Positions 1-12,043 of a DNA stretch of 64,000 bases are shown piece by piece (positions within the stretch are counted from its first letter, which is position 1; the number at the start of each line of letters is the position of its first letter). The notes below the pieces were generated by a model, which ran no database searches, was not told where the DNA came from, and was given only the letters and a program-made list of their open reading frames with translations. Origin of the DNA: Dillenia suffruticosa (taxonomy: Eukaryota > Streptophyta > Magnoliopsida > Dilleniales > Dilleniaceae); assembly GCA_033439265.1 (NCBI GenBank), contig JAVTVX010000002.1, forward strand, positions 1,002,001 to 1,066,000, written 5' to 3'. Made by a program: the position numbers and the translations under genes.

Positions 1-44
1 TTCGCCCTCTTTCTTTCGCAGTTTCATTTCCCTTTCCTCTTCAT

Positions 45-77
<33 letters not shown>

Positions 78-640
78 GGTAGACTTTCCCTTTCCTCTTC
101 AACATCTCAACTTTCACTTCCCGCCAAAATTCCTGCCAAAGCAGATATCAACCCTTCTCCCTCTGTATTATTCTTCTTCTCTCCAAAATAACTCGAAGGA
201 AAAGCATATTAAGAGAGTTTATTTCTTTCAAAATTGCATATACTATTAAAGGAGTAATAAGTAAAATTAATTGGTCCTAAAAAAATATAAATATACTTAT
301 ACAACTCGAGTTTATTGGCGGTTAATAAGTATATATCATATAATTTTTTAAAATTTTTACATAAATGATTTATTCTATCTAAAGTTTTATCTTTTTTTTA
401 TTATACGAAATTTGAAATGTAAATTACGGAGTTGGAAGGAACTTATAACTATTAAACTGTTCTCTTGAAAACATCATTTCATTATTAACGTACTAGTATT
501 ATAAATTTAGCTAAAAAAAATTAATCTTTTACTTAATGATGTTCTTTTATTTTTTTTCGGGGTCAGATTTAAACTCGGATTTCTAATGCATACAAAATTA
601 AAAAATTATTCGATGATCATTTCAGCCAAAAGTTCTTAGT

Positions 641-757
641 CATTTTGGTAGTAATTCGTGTGCTGATATTCTGGCCAGGTTGGGACTTTCGGCTCCCCTA
701 GGGTCCATGAATTGTATTCCTTTCCTAGTGAGTAGTGTATTGTGCACCGAAACATGA
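641..757 (+). pseudogene. possible C-terminal scrap of a LINE/RNase H-like ORF
   Basis: A short frame of 38 codons ends at TGA 755-757. It contains SNSCADILARLGL, which resembles the last helix of the plant RNase H-like domain found at the end of many LINE ORF2 proteins (typical form: NxxADxLAxLG). Nothing upstream continues the domain convincingly and no poly(A) tail or target duplication was identified. It could be chance similarity or a fragment of a host RNase H-like gene. The assignment rests on this one motif. Confidence 0.3.
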
Positions 758-3700
758 TACCCGGGGCCTGCTTCTTTCGTAGGCTTGTTTCCTCTCCCAA
801 ATTTCAACAAAAAAAAGAGTCTCAACTTAATTAAGTTGATGAAATAATTGGGCAAGTGACAAATTTTTACGGTGTCTGGTGCTCGAGCATTGAAGCAAAT
901 GGACCCCCAACATGCAAAGCCAAATGGGAAAGTGGAATAACCCTTGGCTTTGGTCTGTCCTCATTGTTTCGTCACAAGTACGTGAGTACTCTTCAATCTC
1001 CAGCACAAAATTAAATTCTGGAAACCACCTGTAACAGCCTTGCAATTTGCAAACCTTCATTGCAATGCTACTACAATATGAACAATGAAGTTGCTGGGCT
1101 ATAAAAGACCTCTTGCTTTAAATGAAAGAAACGAGGGGCCGTGAAAGAGAAATCAACAAACAATTAGATAAGTGGAATAGGAAATTAAGTCGCTTAATTA
1201 AAGTATGGATTTAAAACTTAAAAATAAAAAAAATTATTTTAAAAGAGCTGTATTTTAAATAAAGTTTCATAAATATTTAAATTCAATTAATCATAATATA
1301 ATTTTGAATATTAATAATAAGTAAAAAAAATTGAGAAAGATACTAAGATGCATGCGTAATCAATTGAATTATGAAAAATGCCTTTTGCTACAAATAAAAA
1401 AATGCCCAGACTTAAATGTGCAGTATCTGAGCGTTTTGCATAGCCCGTTGAGGAAAAAAAAAAAAAAAAAGTTTATTTTAAAGGTCACCATACATCCCAA
1501 CACAAAAGATGAACCCTGCGTGTACTTGTCAAGACCTAGCGTTTATGTTTCGTTTTGCCAACCCAATAAAAAAAGAACCTTAGCTTAACTATTTTGATCA
1601 ATAAAATAAAGTGTTTAGCATTAATTATAGTTTAAGTCAACATAGAAACGTAAGACATTCATGGGTTTCTCATCATGATGATCAAATAGTTTAATACAAT
1701 CATTATTGCTACACCAATGCTTTTGATGACTCTATATGGGAGATCATCTTCCATATCTCTTGATTTAATTTAAAATTTTTTGCAATCTTTTTTTTTTTTT
1801 AATTTCTCTTTCAATCACGATGGCAAAGATATGGAGAGATACTTTTCTTAACATGTCAAGCTCTCAAGCTTGAAGCATTAATTTTAAATTTCTCTTTTTT
1901 TTTTTTTTAACCTGTGAGACGTACCGAATAATTTAATATAACATAACTTTCTATAATTTCCCGTAATCTTAATATAAGCAAAATTTGAGTTTAGAATCAA
2001 ACCACCACTTTCATAGTATGGTGACCAAATCAACTCAGTATTCTTTTGCAGAAGCTCCCATCAAAGTTTGCCGGCAATCATGAGATTTACGTAAAATATC
2101 TGTCTAGTTGATTGCATAAGGTGTTTTCCAATTTTATATTTGGATCATAACATATAGTCATTATCATATGAAACTATTAATTTGACAGTTTTGATCTTAA
2201 TCATGCTCGAACAGCCTAAACTTTCATTCATTAAATGAACAATTAGAAAAAAAAAAAAGGCAAATGAGTACATACAAGTTTTATACAACTCAAAAGACAA
2301 ACATGCTTATTCAAGCTATTAAAAATAACTTATTTCCATAATGATTGCAATCATAATACCCACAATCATTGGATTTTTTTTCTTTTTTAATAAGCATACT
2401 ATTAACTAAATAGCATGACATAACACAAGTCACTTGTCATCCCAAACATTTTTTTTTTAAGAAAATCATTGTATGATGTAACATATGAATTGAAAACGTT
2501 AATCAGATAGAAAATGTTAACAATTGAATGACAAAGGTCTAAGTAACATCTATAGTTTCTTTATTAATTAAAATAGACTTAGAACATGTGACATGGATTA
2601 TAATTTATCAAATGACCAAATGTATTATAATTTATCAAATTTGAATATTTTGATTTATTAACTAGCTTCATCGATTTATTAAATAAACTGATTTCATTAT
2701 ATTTGTATAACTCGATCAAAATATATTAATATTGATTGCAAAGTAGATATTTAATCTATTTAATTCAAAACTCATTTTATTGCTATAATGTTAACCTCCT
2801 TTATGGAATGTAATTAAAAGAATGAATAATTTTGATAGTTTGTTTAGATTAACGAAAGAATTGTTTCAACATAATTCAAACAAATAAATAATAGATAATC
2901 AGTCTGATGAGATAAGATAACAGATTTATTAATAAAGTGTCAAGTTTGAAACTTAATAATAGAAAAAAATAAGAACCACCTAATGAATTAGGATTTTCAT
3001 CTAATTATTTGAAATATATCTCATAGGTAAAATCAAGAAAAAAAAAACAAAAAAGCAAAAAACATAATCATAATCCAAACAACAAATTGGGGTATTCGTT
3101 ATGCTAATTTTACTGGGCCTAGATGATGCAGACTTATCTGTAAGGCTATGCCGTCCTTATGAACAAAATCCACTGCTTGTTTCCTTACAAGTCCTCGTCT
3201 CTGTCCCATAAGATTGAGGTGGAAAATAACCCATGACCTTCACCACACAAACAGCAACGACCTACCAATAACATCTAAGAAGGACCCACTTTTGGGGTCA
3301 AATAATCCAATCACACGGCAGCAGTGACTTAGAAATGGTCACCAGCAGGTGACTATAATGGGGTACTGAGACCCATGGGTGGGAGGGGTATTTTGGTCAT
3401 CTGAGGTGTCTTCGCGTTGTGTCGCGGTCTCCAGCGAAACCTAATCGAAACTGGCGGGACAATTACTCCACGTAGACCCCATTTTATTTTATTTTTTATT
3501 AAAATCCACTCGTGGGTTTCAAATATTTACGAAAAAGGCAAAACAGGACATGAATGACGGGTGTCCACGACCCATCTGGCCGGGCTTCCAATGATCCCTC
3601 TCTCTCTTTTATTCACTTCACCAATCACCATACCTATTGTATTTGGATAAAATAATTTTTTTCTTCATTTATTTTTGTCCTATTTCATTTATGGAAAATA

Positions 3701-6620
3701 TTAAATTGATTTTAATAATTTTTTGATTTATGAAGAAGTTTATAAATTTAGAGTTTTTGGGTAATTCAGTTTTGTATGATTATTAATTATATTTATTCTG
3801 ATCCTATAGTAATTAAAACTATAGATAGTCAGGAGATTTTCTTAAAGAGTAATGCGGTCGTAATTGTTTTAATAAAATAATATTAAATATATAATTATCT
3901 AATTATATCAGTTTGTATATAATTTGATTTCAATATTTTGGGATATAGTAAATGGTGTAAAAAAAGAATTGTATTTTCCTTCACTCTTCTATTTTTTTTT
4001 TTCCTGAACTTGGTCCACCGCTGAATATCCAGAGTTTTACTCCGACTAATCTCGGCCGAGTTGCTGTGGGTCCCAATCGGGAAGAAACTCTCCCAACGTC
4101 GTTTTTACGACTACCAAAATTCGAATCCAAGTTTTTGATGTGGGATGTTAGTGCCCTTTCTACTAAATCAATGAAACATCGGTTAATATCCTCTTCTATA
4201 TCTATCTCATTCTTGTTCCTTGTTGGACTAATTAATTATCAATTTTTGAAAATTTTTAATTTAAATATTTCATTCTTTGTGCCTATTGAATTAAAAAAGA
4301 ATTCTTAAGAAATTATTTTAAGAAAAATAAATAGTACAGATTGAGTTAACTCATTTATCTGTGGCATTATATTATTAACATTTGTAAATGTTATTTTATT
4401 ATATTATTTTAAAGCAAGCTGCATGTATAAATTGTTTTTCCCATTAATGACTTTGAAGGATGGAAGGTATCTCCTATTTGGATTTCTATTTAACATATTA
4501 TAAATTTGATGCCTAGCGTAAGAACTTTATAAATTTGAGTGAAAAAAATATCTATTGAAAAAGAATTTCAAATTTATTAAGATATTTTTATATATGTGAT
4601 TGAATTATGGAGTTTTTCTTTAACGAAATTAATATAAAAGGAAGATAATTAATATTTCTTTTTTATTTTTAAAGATGACAACAAATGAGTTGGATCAATA
4701 GGGTGAATTAGAAAGAGACATCGAAGGGGTATAGAGGAGTCTCCTTAAAAAGATCACGAGATACTATGCTAACTAAATTAATTAATAATTTTTAAAATCA
4801 TATTAACAGATTTTAGAATAAAATAATACGGGTAGATGAATTTAAGGATGGTGAACGATCACCTTCACTTATATAAATTAATTATAACTGATTGGATCCC
4901 AGGCTTTTGTCATCTTCAATGAATAATTAGATTTGATTCAAACCATTTGGAAGTGTATTTCACGTATAGTAAGCAAGAAAGACTTTTTTTTTTTTTTTAT
5001 CATGTTTTGGATATCGTCCGATATCTAGAATTTCGTCTTGAGAACGTTTCTTACACATAAGAGTGATATTTTCAATGGGAGTCGAATCTCGATCATATTT
5101 AAGTATACTCAATCTCACATCCAATTGAATCAATCCACGTCAATAGCAAGAAAGACTTTGATTCCACTAAAATATATATATATATATATAAATGTTTTCA
5201 AAATCTCTAAACATTGTCATACAAACAAGGACCTAAAAAAGCATTTATATCTTTCTTTCTTTTTTTATGCCAGGCATCTTGACTTGACCTTTAAGTTGAG
5301 GGAGGCGTGCTAAAAAAATAATCCAGTGATTATAATTTTTTTTTTAATTTTATAATTCAGATTTTAAATTTTATGTATAATTCAAAAAAAAAAAAAACCA
5401 TGGAAGACTATTTTAAGGTCAAAAAGGCCTTATGCTTAAGGGGGCATTATGAAAAGTGGCCGTTGGATGTTTATTATTATTCCAACACTTCCAAAAATGT
5501 AAATGACTAATTTATACCCTGTCCTTTATTCCGACCAAAAGAGGACACGACCCATTTTGACAAATGTGTAGATGTCACTAACAAAAGGATAATTCAGATC
5601 CAAGAGTCTATGCCTTGGCCCTAGTTTAGCTTAGATAGAAATTCAAATAAGAGTTGTAATTTGAAAGATAGAGATTATTATTTTTTGTGAGATAAATAAT
5701 ATTTATAATTTTAAAATTTAAAATTATATAAATATATTTATATTTTTTACTTTCAAGCGAAGAGCTTGCCTACCCCATTTTTTGCGCTTGGTTTATTTAT
5801 TTTTTCTTTAAATTTAATCTTTTTTATAGGGATAAAACTAAAATTATGCTCGTAGACACTCATATAAATTTATGCTTTATAACATTAAAAATTTTTATTT
5901 AAAATTATTAATTAATTTTATTAATAAAAAATTGTATATCGAGATTAATTGTTTTGGTATCTGATTTTGTAATAATGATGTAAAATTACTTTTATTCCCT
6001 ATGCTATATTTCAATAGGGTAACGATACAACTTGATATGCCCATGTACACTGTACAGCAGTAGTCCAACCAGCAGGGAACCAACTAGGAAAAGGTTGGGT
6101 TAGGGAAGGGAAATTGAGGAAAGATGATGTTGTTTCTTTATACAGAGAGAGAGAGAGAGAGCTGTAAAAGGTCACTATCAAATGGGAGTGGTGGTGGCGG
6201 CATTGGAAGGGATATAATCTAATCTAACAAAGGCATCCAGTTCAGGGCACGCTCACTCGTTCCTACATTTTTCTTGAAAAACTTATAACCAACGGATCTA
6301 ACCTCTAACTAGACAGTCCAGTACTAGTAGTGAAAAGTAGTAATAATAATAATAAAAATATATTTACCATATGCTCCGCATGAATAATGAATCTTATTTT
6401 TTTCTAATTTATAAATAATATTAAAAATTTTAACCATAGTTAAATTTATTAAAAATTTATGCAACAATTTATAAATTATAAATATAATTTTACACATAAA
6501 ATAAATCGAGGAATTATCAGACGAATCGTATTGGAATCAAAACCCATAATAAATGATTATCTAAAAATTAAAAGTTTAAAATAACTTGGAATTGAAAAAG
6601 TGTTTGAATTGAAACTTGAA
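758..6620. other. gene-free AT-rich stretch upstream of the TCP gene
   Basis: No frame here looks like a known protein. The stretch holds poly-T tracts, short microsatellites (a GA run near 6142-6161) and two dispersed repeats, at about 1185-1335 and 4009-4180. The segment 3100-3600 is noticeably less AT-rich than its surroundings and contains an octamer GGACCCAC (3282-3289) that fits the class I TCP binding consensus. It could be distal regulatory DNA of the TCP gene, but that is inference only. Confidence 0.5.
4009..4180 (-). repeat. dispersed SINE-like repeat, family B copy 1
   Basis: The stretch beginning with ACTTGGTCCACCG is similar to 61497-61660, with the same order of blocks: TATCC(A/G)GA, ACTAATCTCG, GAATTGCTG or GAGTTGCTG, CTCTCCCAA, and a TTCGAAT or TTCAAAT core. 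On the minus strand the core reads GGATTCGAAT, like an RNA polymerase III B box. No target duplication was resolved, so calling it a SINE is inference; the similarity of the two copies is directly visible. Confidence 0.45.
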
Positions 6621-6664
6621 GGAAGAGCCATTAAATTAAAAAGAGGATTTTATTGAAATGAATG

Positions 6665-6667
<3 letters not shown>

Positions 6668-6706
<39 letters not shown>
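6668..6706. repeat. (AG)n microsatellite
   Basis: About 19 uninterrupted AG units lie 1.1 kb upstream of the TCP start codon, followed by CT-rich runs at 6890-6975. GA/CT tracts of this kind are common in plant promoters and leaders. A TATAAATA at 6986-6993 follows the CT run and could be the TATA element of the TCP gene, giving a leader of about 0.8 kb. Confidence 0.8.
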
Positions 6707-6711
<5 letters not shown>

Positions 6712-7003
6712 AGGAGGGGTTTGGTGTTTTGTGTGTGTAGGTAGTACAAAGAACAGCAGCAGATGCAGCGATGAGGTCATATAGATCTATACTCTCCTTT
6801 CTGACCAAACACTGCCACCTTCAGCAGTGGCATCAACCCCTCCTATACCCCAAATAAAGTATTCCTTTCTCTCTCCTCCCTCCCTCCCCCACCTCTCTCT
6901 CTTTCTCTCTAGACTTCACCGTTCCATCACCACCTTCATAATCAAACCCTCCCCCCCCCCTCTCTCTCTCTCTCCGGTCTTTACATATAAATATGAAGGG
7001 GGT

Positions 7004-7123
7004 ATGGAAAATTTCTTGAAAAACCCATTTGGGCAGGGGAGGACTGGGGGGTTTCTTGCTCAAGTGGGTTTATGTTATTTATCTGAATCAATCAGACCCA
7101 AGCCAGTAGTACATGCTACATAG
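7004..7123 (+). promoter_or_regulatory. candidate upstream ORF 1 in the TCP leader
   Basis: ATG at 7004 opens a 39-codon frame that stops well before the TCP start codon. If transcription starts near the TATAAATA at 6986 this ATG is very close to the cap and may be skipped; if it starts further upstream, it would be translated. I recognise nothing in the peptide. Listed because upstream ORFs commonly lower translation of plant regulators. Confidence 0.3.
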
Positions 7124-7282
7124 AGAGCCTATTCATCAAAAGCTGAGTGTGCCCGAGTGTCCTACACTACTCTAGTGAAACTGGAGAGAGAAATAGAAAG
7201 AGAAAAAAGAGCATTGAGATGGGCTAGCTTAGCTTATCTTAGCTTTCCATATTATTTTTTTTTTTTTTGGGGATCGGTGGTG

Positions 7283-7390
7283 ATGGAATTCCAAGAGTTG
7301 AATGACAGCAGCAGTGGCTTTTATGTTTTATCAGAGGAAGAAGAAGAAGCAGCAAACAACAACAAGAAGAGAGCTGCAAACTCAGATTGA
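7283..7390 (+). promoter_or_regulatory. candidate upstream ORF 2 in the TCP leader
   Basis: ATG 7283 lies in a good initiation context (G at -3, G at +4) and encodes a 35-residue acidic-to-basic peptide beginning MEFQELNDSSSGF, with a run of five Glu, ending at TGA 7388-7390. It lies about 390 nt before the TCP ATG in a different frame. Its good context suggests it could limit translation of the TCP protein. Whether the peptide is conserved in other species cannot be judged here. Confidence 0.4.
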
Positions 7391-7780
7391 TGAATTGAGT
7401 TGAAAGAACTCCAAAGAGAAAAACTGGAAGGAGAAAAGCAAAAGGATCAGAGTCTGGATCCTCAAAAAAACCAACATCATCATCGACAAATCCTACACCT
7501 TCAAAACCAACGACATCTACTTGATTCAAAACATGTAGTTGAAGAAGAAGAACAAGAAGAAGAAGTAGACGAAGACGAAGAAGAAGACCAGCCACATCTC
7601 CACCGCCATTTCCTATCACAACCAAGCTTCCATGGCCAACAAAATCCTCAATTTCCTCAACAACAACAATACACAATAGAAACCCAACAACCTCAACCTC
7701 CAAAAAGACGACTTTCTTCGAATCCTTCATCGAATTTAATAGGAAACGCAGAAATCGAATATGCTAAATTGCGAGGAAAA

Positions 7781-9088
7781 ATGGAAGAAAGTCGGAATCA
7801 GAATTACTCTCATCAGCAATCAACAAGATTGGGGTTAAGACATACAGCAGGAGAGATCGTGGAGGTGCAAGGAGGCCACATTGTACGATCCATCGGAAGA
7901 AAAGACAGACACAGCAAAGTCTGCACGGCAAAAGGTCCGAGAGACCGAAGAGTGAGATTATCAGCACATACAGCAATCCAATTTTATGATGTTCAAGACC
8001 GTCTTGGCTACGACAGGCCTAGTAAAGCTGTAGATTGGTTAATCAAGAAGGCGAAAGCAGCCATTGATGAACTCGCTGAGCTTCCTGCTTGGAAACCTGC
8101 CACTGGAATAATCAGCAATGAAACAGTGCAGAAAGAGCAGAGTCAAGAAGCTGAAGAAGAAGCCAATCAGCAGCCGCAAATTCATGGAATCCTTGGCCCA
8201 ATTGGCGGTTCTTCGAGTAGTCGAAAAGCAGCCACCGTGGGTGTTGAGGAAGAGAGCTCTGGGTACCCATTTACAAGCCAGTTGACGAGCACGAATAATA
8301 ACTCGAGTTTTCTTCCTCCTTCGTTGGACTCCGACGCAATTGCTGATACTATCAAGTCATTTTTCCCAATGGGTGCTTCAGCAGTGACTTCTGGTTCATC
8401 AATTCAGTTCCAGAGTTACCCACCAGATTTGCTGTCAAGAACAAGTAGCCAAAACCAAGATCTGAGACTCTCTCTGCAGTCATTTCATGACCCAATTTTA
8501 CTTCACCACCACCACCACCTCCACCAACACTCAAATCCTAATCCAACTCACCAAGCTGAGCAAACCCTTTTCTCTGCTGCTGCATCAACCTCATTGGGAG
8601 GATTCGATGCCTCATCTGGCGCTTGGTCTGAGCATCCACAACAGCCACACGACATTAACCGATTCTCGAGAATGGTTAGCTGGAATGTGTGTGCAGATGC
8701 TGGTGGTACTAGTGGTGGTGGTGGTGGTGGCACTAGTGGTACTGCTAGTGGCGGAGGATTTATGTTTAATCCTGCAGTGCCACCGCAGGCAATGCCACTG
8801 CAGCCATTGTTTGGCCAAGGCCAATTTTTCTCTCAGAGGGGAACCCTTCAGTCCAGTAACACCCCTTCAATTCGTGCTTGGATAGACACTTCTCAAATTA
8901 CGTCTGACCATCATCATCATCCTCATCATCCAATGACTTCAACTCATGCACATTCTATGTCTGGCATTGGATTTACCCCCGGTAGTTTCTCTGGTTTTCG
9001 CATTCCAGCACGAATTCAGGGTGATGAAGAGGAGCACGACGGCGTACCCACTAAACCGTCCTCTGCTTCCTCTGACTCTCGCCATTGA
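7781..9088 (+). CDS. TCP4: TCP transcription factor, CIN class (TCP3/TCP4/TCP10 group)
   Basis: A single-exon gene for a 435-aa nuclear DNA-binding protein. CIN-TCPs restrain leaf-margin cell proliferation and promote differentiation. The TCP domain spans residues ~40-98: a basic region ([20 protein letters not shown]), helix 1 ([12 protein letters not shown]), loop, helix 2 ([18 protein letters not shown]). Other group hallmarks are the preceding [32 protein letters not shown] in the middle, and QRGTLQSS followed by [10 protein letters not shown] near the C-terminus. There is no arginine-rich R domain, so TCP2/24 are less likely. The start is ATG 7781 because it is the first in-frame ATG, and MEESxNQ fits the short N-termini of the group; the frame stays open upstream for 129 codons but has no ATG. 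His, Gln and Gly runs are typical of the family. Probable regulators are miR319 and leader uORFs. Orthology to TCP4 rather than TCP3 is probable, not certain. Confidence 0.93.
   Translation: MEESRNQNYSHQQSTRLGLRHTAGEIVEVQGGHIVRSIGRKDRHSKVCTAKGPRDRRVRLSAHTAIQFYDVQDRLGYDRPSKAVDWLIKKAKAAIDELAELPAWKPATGIISNETVQKEQSQEAEEEANQQPQIHGILGPIGGSSSSRKAATVGVEEESSGYPFTSQLTSTNNNSSFLPPSLDSDAIADTIKSFFPMGASAVTSGSSIQFQSYPPDLLSRTSSQNQDLRLSLQSFHDPILLHHHHHLHQHSNPNPTHQAEQTLFSAAASTSLGGFDASSGAWSEHPQQPHDINRFSRMVSWNVCADAGGTSGGGGGGTSGTASGGGFMFNPAVPPQAMPLQPLFGQGQFFSQRGTLQSSNTPSIRAWIDTSQITSDHHHHPHHPMTSTHAHSMSGIGFTPGSFSGFRIPARIQGDEEEHDGVPTKPSSASSDSRH
8836..8856 (+). promoter_or_regulatory. miR319 target site in the TCP coding sequence
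   Basis: The 21-nt site encodes the QRGTLQSS region. Compared with the complement of canonical miR319, positions 9-20 of the target (CCCTTCAGTCCA) match without a break, covering the seed and cleavage region. Mismatches cluster at the target 5' end, plus one at the base opposite the miRNA 5' end, as in Arabidopsis TCP4. The location and coding context are those of the JAW-TCP genes, so post-transcriptional repression by miR319 is expected. Confidence 0.88.
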
Positions 9089-9565
9089 TCCTACTACATT
9101 ATCCCGAAAAATACTCACTCTTACTCTTGCAGGTGTTTACTTTAATACCCATTTCTTTATTTTCCTTAAATAACTTCCATCTTCATTCTGCATAATTTTC
9201 AACGTCTTGTTATTTCCGGTGTAGTGCAACGTTATAATGCAGCTGCATTTCACTGATTTGAATTCAGCGCGGCTGTGCAGGGAGAGGAGAGAAGGGGGGA
9301 ATTTTTTCGGAGACTTTAATTCAATGGCATCGGCCGTGGGAAGAAGAATTCTGTTTAGATTTCAGGTTCCTTTATCCATGGTCTGCTTTTGCATCAGTTC
9401 AGTTGGTTGTTATGTAACATTATGCTTTATTTTTGTTTGAGTGGGCTCTTAGATGGCTTAACTTTTGTTTAATCGTTGTTGGTTTCTTTTGTGTTTGTTA
9501 TGCTGGACACCCTTTTTTTTAATGTTATGGTTGTTTGCTTAGTTTAATCTCCTTCTGCACTGTGT

Positions 9566-9571
9566 AATAAA
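9566..9571 (+). terminator. candidate poly(A) signal of the TCP gene
   Basis: AATAAA lies about 480 nt after the TCP stop codon in a T-rich stretch. It is a plausible near-upstream element; plant signals are loose, so the actual cleavage site is not determined. Confidence 0.35.
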
Positions 9572-9599
9572 ACTAGTATTTGCTTGTGGTTTTGGCACC

Positions 9600-12043
9600 G
9601 TTTCTTTCACTGTTTATGGAGGTTACTATCAAAAGTAACCATTGATAATAAAAAATTTCCATACACAGATTAGTAGAAGGACATTTAGGCTTCAGCCCAT
9701 ATACTGTTCATAGAAAATTGAGGCTGATTAGAATACGTGGATTGTTTCTTTCTGATTTCCAATATGAGAAGGATGGAAATGGTCACTTTCTCATGTAATA
9801 GATAGGGAGAGTTTGTTATTGTGATTGTTTTGTTGCTTTACTGCTTCCCTAATGGAATGGTATGGAACAGAGATCTGCCTCCTTAAACGCGTAAATTTGA
9901 AGTGAAAAAACCTTGGATATATCTCACATCTCTATCCTTGCTTGTATTGGATTTTAGTTTTTTCAGGAAGCATCAGTTGACAAGTCCTTTTCTACTAACA
10001 GTAGCTGCAGTGTTCCACCTAGCTAAATTTAAAAGTAAATTTTCATCTCTTGGCTAGAAAAATGAATTTTGATATAGATAAGAAGTGGAAAACTAGGAGC
10101 ATAAAATCTTTAGAATCCATTGACTAAGTACTGTATGAGAAAAGTCGTTTCTTGAGATCCCATTAATCTAATGGATAGGATTTGAGAATCTTATATCATC
10201 ACTTGCTAGAGTCAATGGAGCAATCTTCGCCAATAAGTGGGAAGCAGAAAGTGAATGTTCTTTTTTAAATCCTATAAAACTATATGGTATGAGTTGAATG
10301 TTATACTTATTTTTCACCTTGAGGGCCAAACTATTCTGTCAAACGTCAAACCAAAACTACCAAAAGTAGTAGAATCTGATCTCTTGGCTGATCCATGGAG
10401 GGAGGGTTGGTGTAGTGTTAAAAGTGTGTGCAGTGCAGGCTTTGATCGGAAGATGTAGTGAATTGGAATCATTCAAGTCCTTCACAGCCTTACTTTTAGC
10501 TTTAGAATCAGGTTGTGTATGACGTGAAGGAATCAGAGGCATAGCCATTGATGGTACACTAGTATAGAAACTTTTGCAGGTACAGCCAAGTGGGCCTCAG
10601 TGGAGTTCAGTAGAAGGACAAAAGCATGAATGGTGATGGCAAGAGCCTAACAAGCTCAATAATGATGAGAGTGCACATATGGGATACCACCAAATTGTTA
10701 GTACTTGGGTCATGGATCTATGGTCCCCTACCCTGTAAAATTTTCATGCCTAATAAAATGTCTGTCTACCTGGAAGCTTTAATTTTAAAATTCCATTCCC
10801 AGATCAAGGAAAAAAAGGAACAAATATGGAATAGCTCATAACTTTATGGCTTAGTTTGAATAGGGTACCATTTGCTCAATGATTAAGTGACTCGTTTGTC
10901 CGTACCACTATTAAAAAGGGAAGTGTGTGATATACCTTTTTGATGAAGATTTTCATTAGTTCTTATTCAAATCAAGTTTAAGAGGCTTTGAACACCTGAG
11001 GAATCCAGAAACCCTAGCGTTTAGTAGCCACCATGGTCTTGTCTTTTCGATGAAAACCAATAGTCACAAGGTACTTAGCGGGGCAATCGGTGCGCATGAA
11101 CTTAGTAATTTGTTCATTTGTGGAATTTAATAAGGTTTCTCTTTAGGGCAATCGGTACGATTTATTGGGAGAAGAATTGCGAGGAGAGGGATTTAAGCTC
11201 CCTTGTTGGGAGGCATCCAGGTTCGGTTAACATAAAACACAAGGGATTAAGGACAGTTGCTTAATATAAAATGGATTTATGAGTTGGATTTGTACTATTT
11301 AGTCTTCTTTTTAAGTGCTTAGACAAAGCATGATTTGGAGATGTCCCTGCCTACAATTTGGAAAACATAAGTGCTTCGCATGCAAAAAGAAAATGATTTC
11401 CTGCGTGATGCAGCGTATTGGATGAATGGCTTGTAATGCGTTATTACATTTATTCGTCTTTTTATGAGACTGAAGTGGAACTATTCACATGCAGAAGTCC
11501 TTAAATACAAGTTTGGCTCTGCCATGGCTCTCTTAGTCCAATAAAATCTCAGGGACCACCAACTAGCAAGCGTTAGTATTTGGTTCAACATCTGCTTTAG
11601 CTCCAGCTGCCTTATAGACAGCAGCTTCTCTTGCCATTTTGGTTCTTTATGAACTCTGTCAAACTATTAATGGCATATTTCATCGAATTAAGCAACCCAA
11701 ATAAAAAAATGATGCGTCTGTATTTTCATAACGAAAAAAATTTTTCCATCTGTATTTCTCTTATATACAAATCGTGAGCATAATAACTTCAACAATTCAT
11801 TCATATTTGGCAGTACTCGTAATTTCCAAGATCATAACATGCTATGTAATCAAGCAAGATCTATTTACAATACAAATAATGGTTGGAAGATGAGTCCTAT
11901 AGCTAGGACTGCCCTTTTATTCTGCACACTGCATTGAAAAAATGTCTGATCTTGGACGAAGGAATAAGATAAGTTTGTCCCTTACTCCCCTACAGCTAGA
12001 CCATCGAGAATTAGATAGCCTCTTTAAACTCCACCATGGTCTG
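9600..12043. other. intergenic region between the TCP and IQD 3' ends
   Basis: No frame resembles a known protein. The two flanking genes are convergent, so this stretch should hold both 3' ends. The last 150-200 nt (about 11850-12043) are probably the 3' UTR of the IQD gene, which reads from the right. Confidence 0.5.

Noticed and set aside
7239..7730. 163-codon antisense frame across the TCP leader
   Set aside because: Leu/Val-rich shadow of GA-rich leader sequence; no ATG-led protein of known type on that strand.
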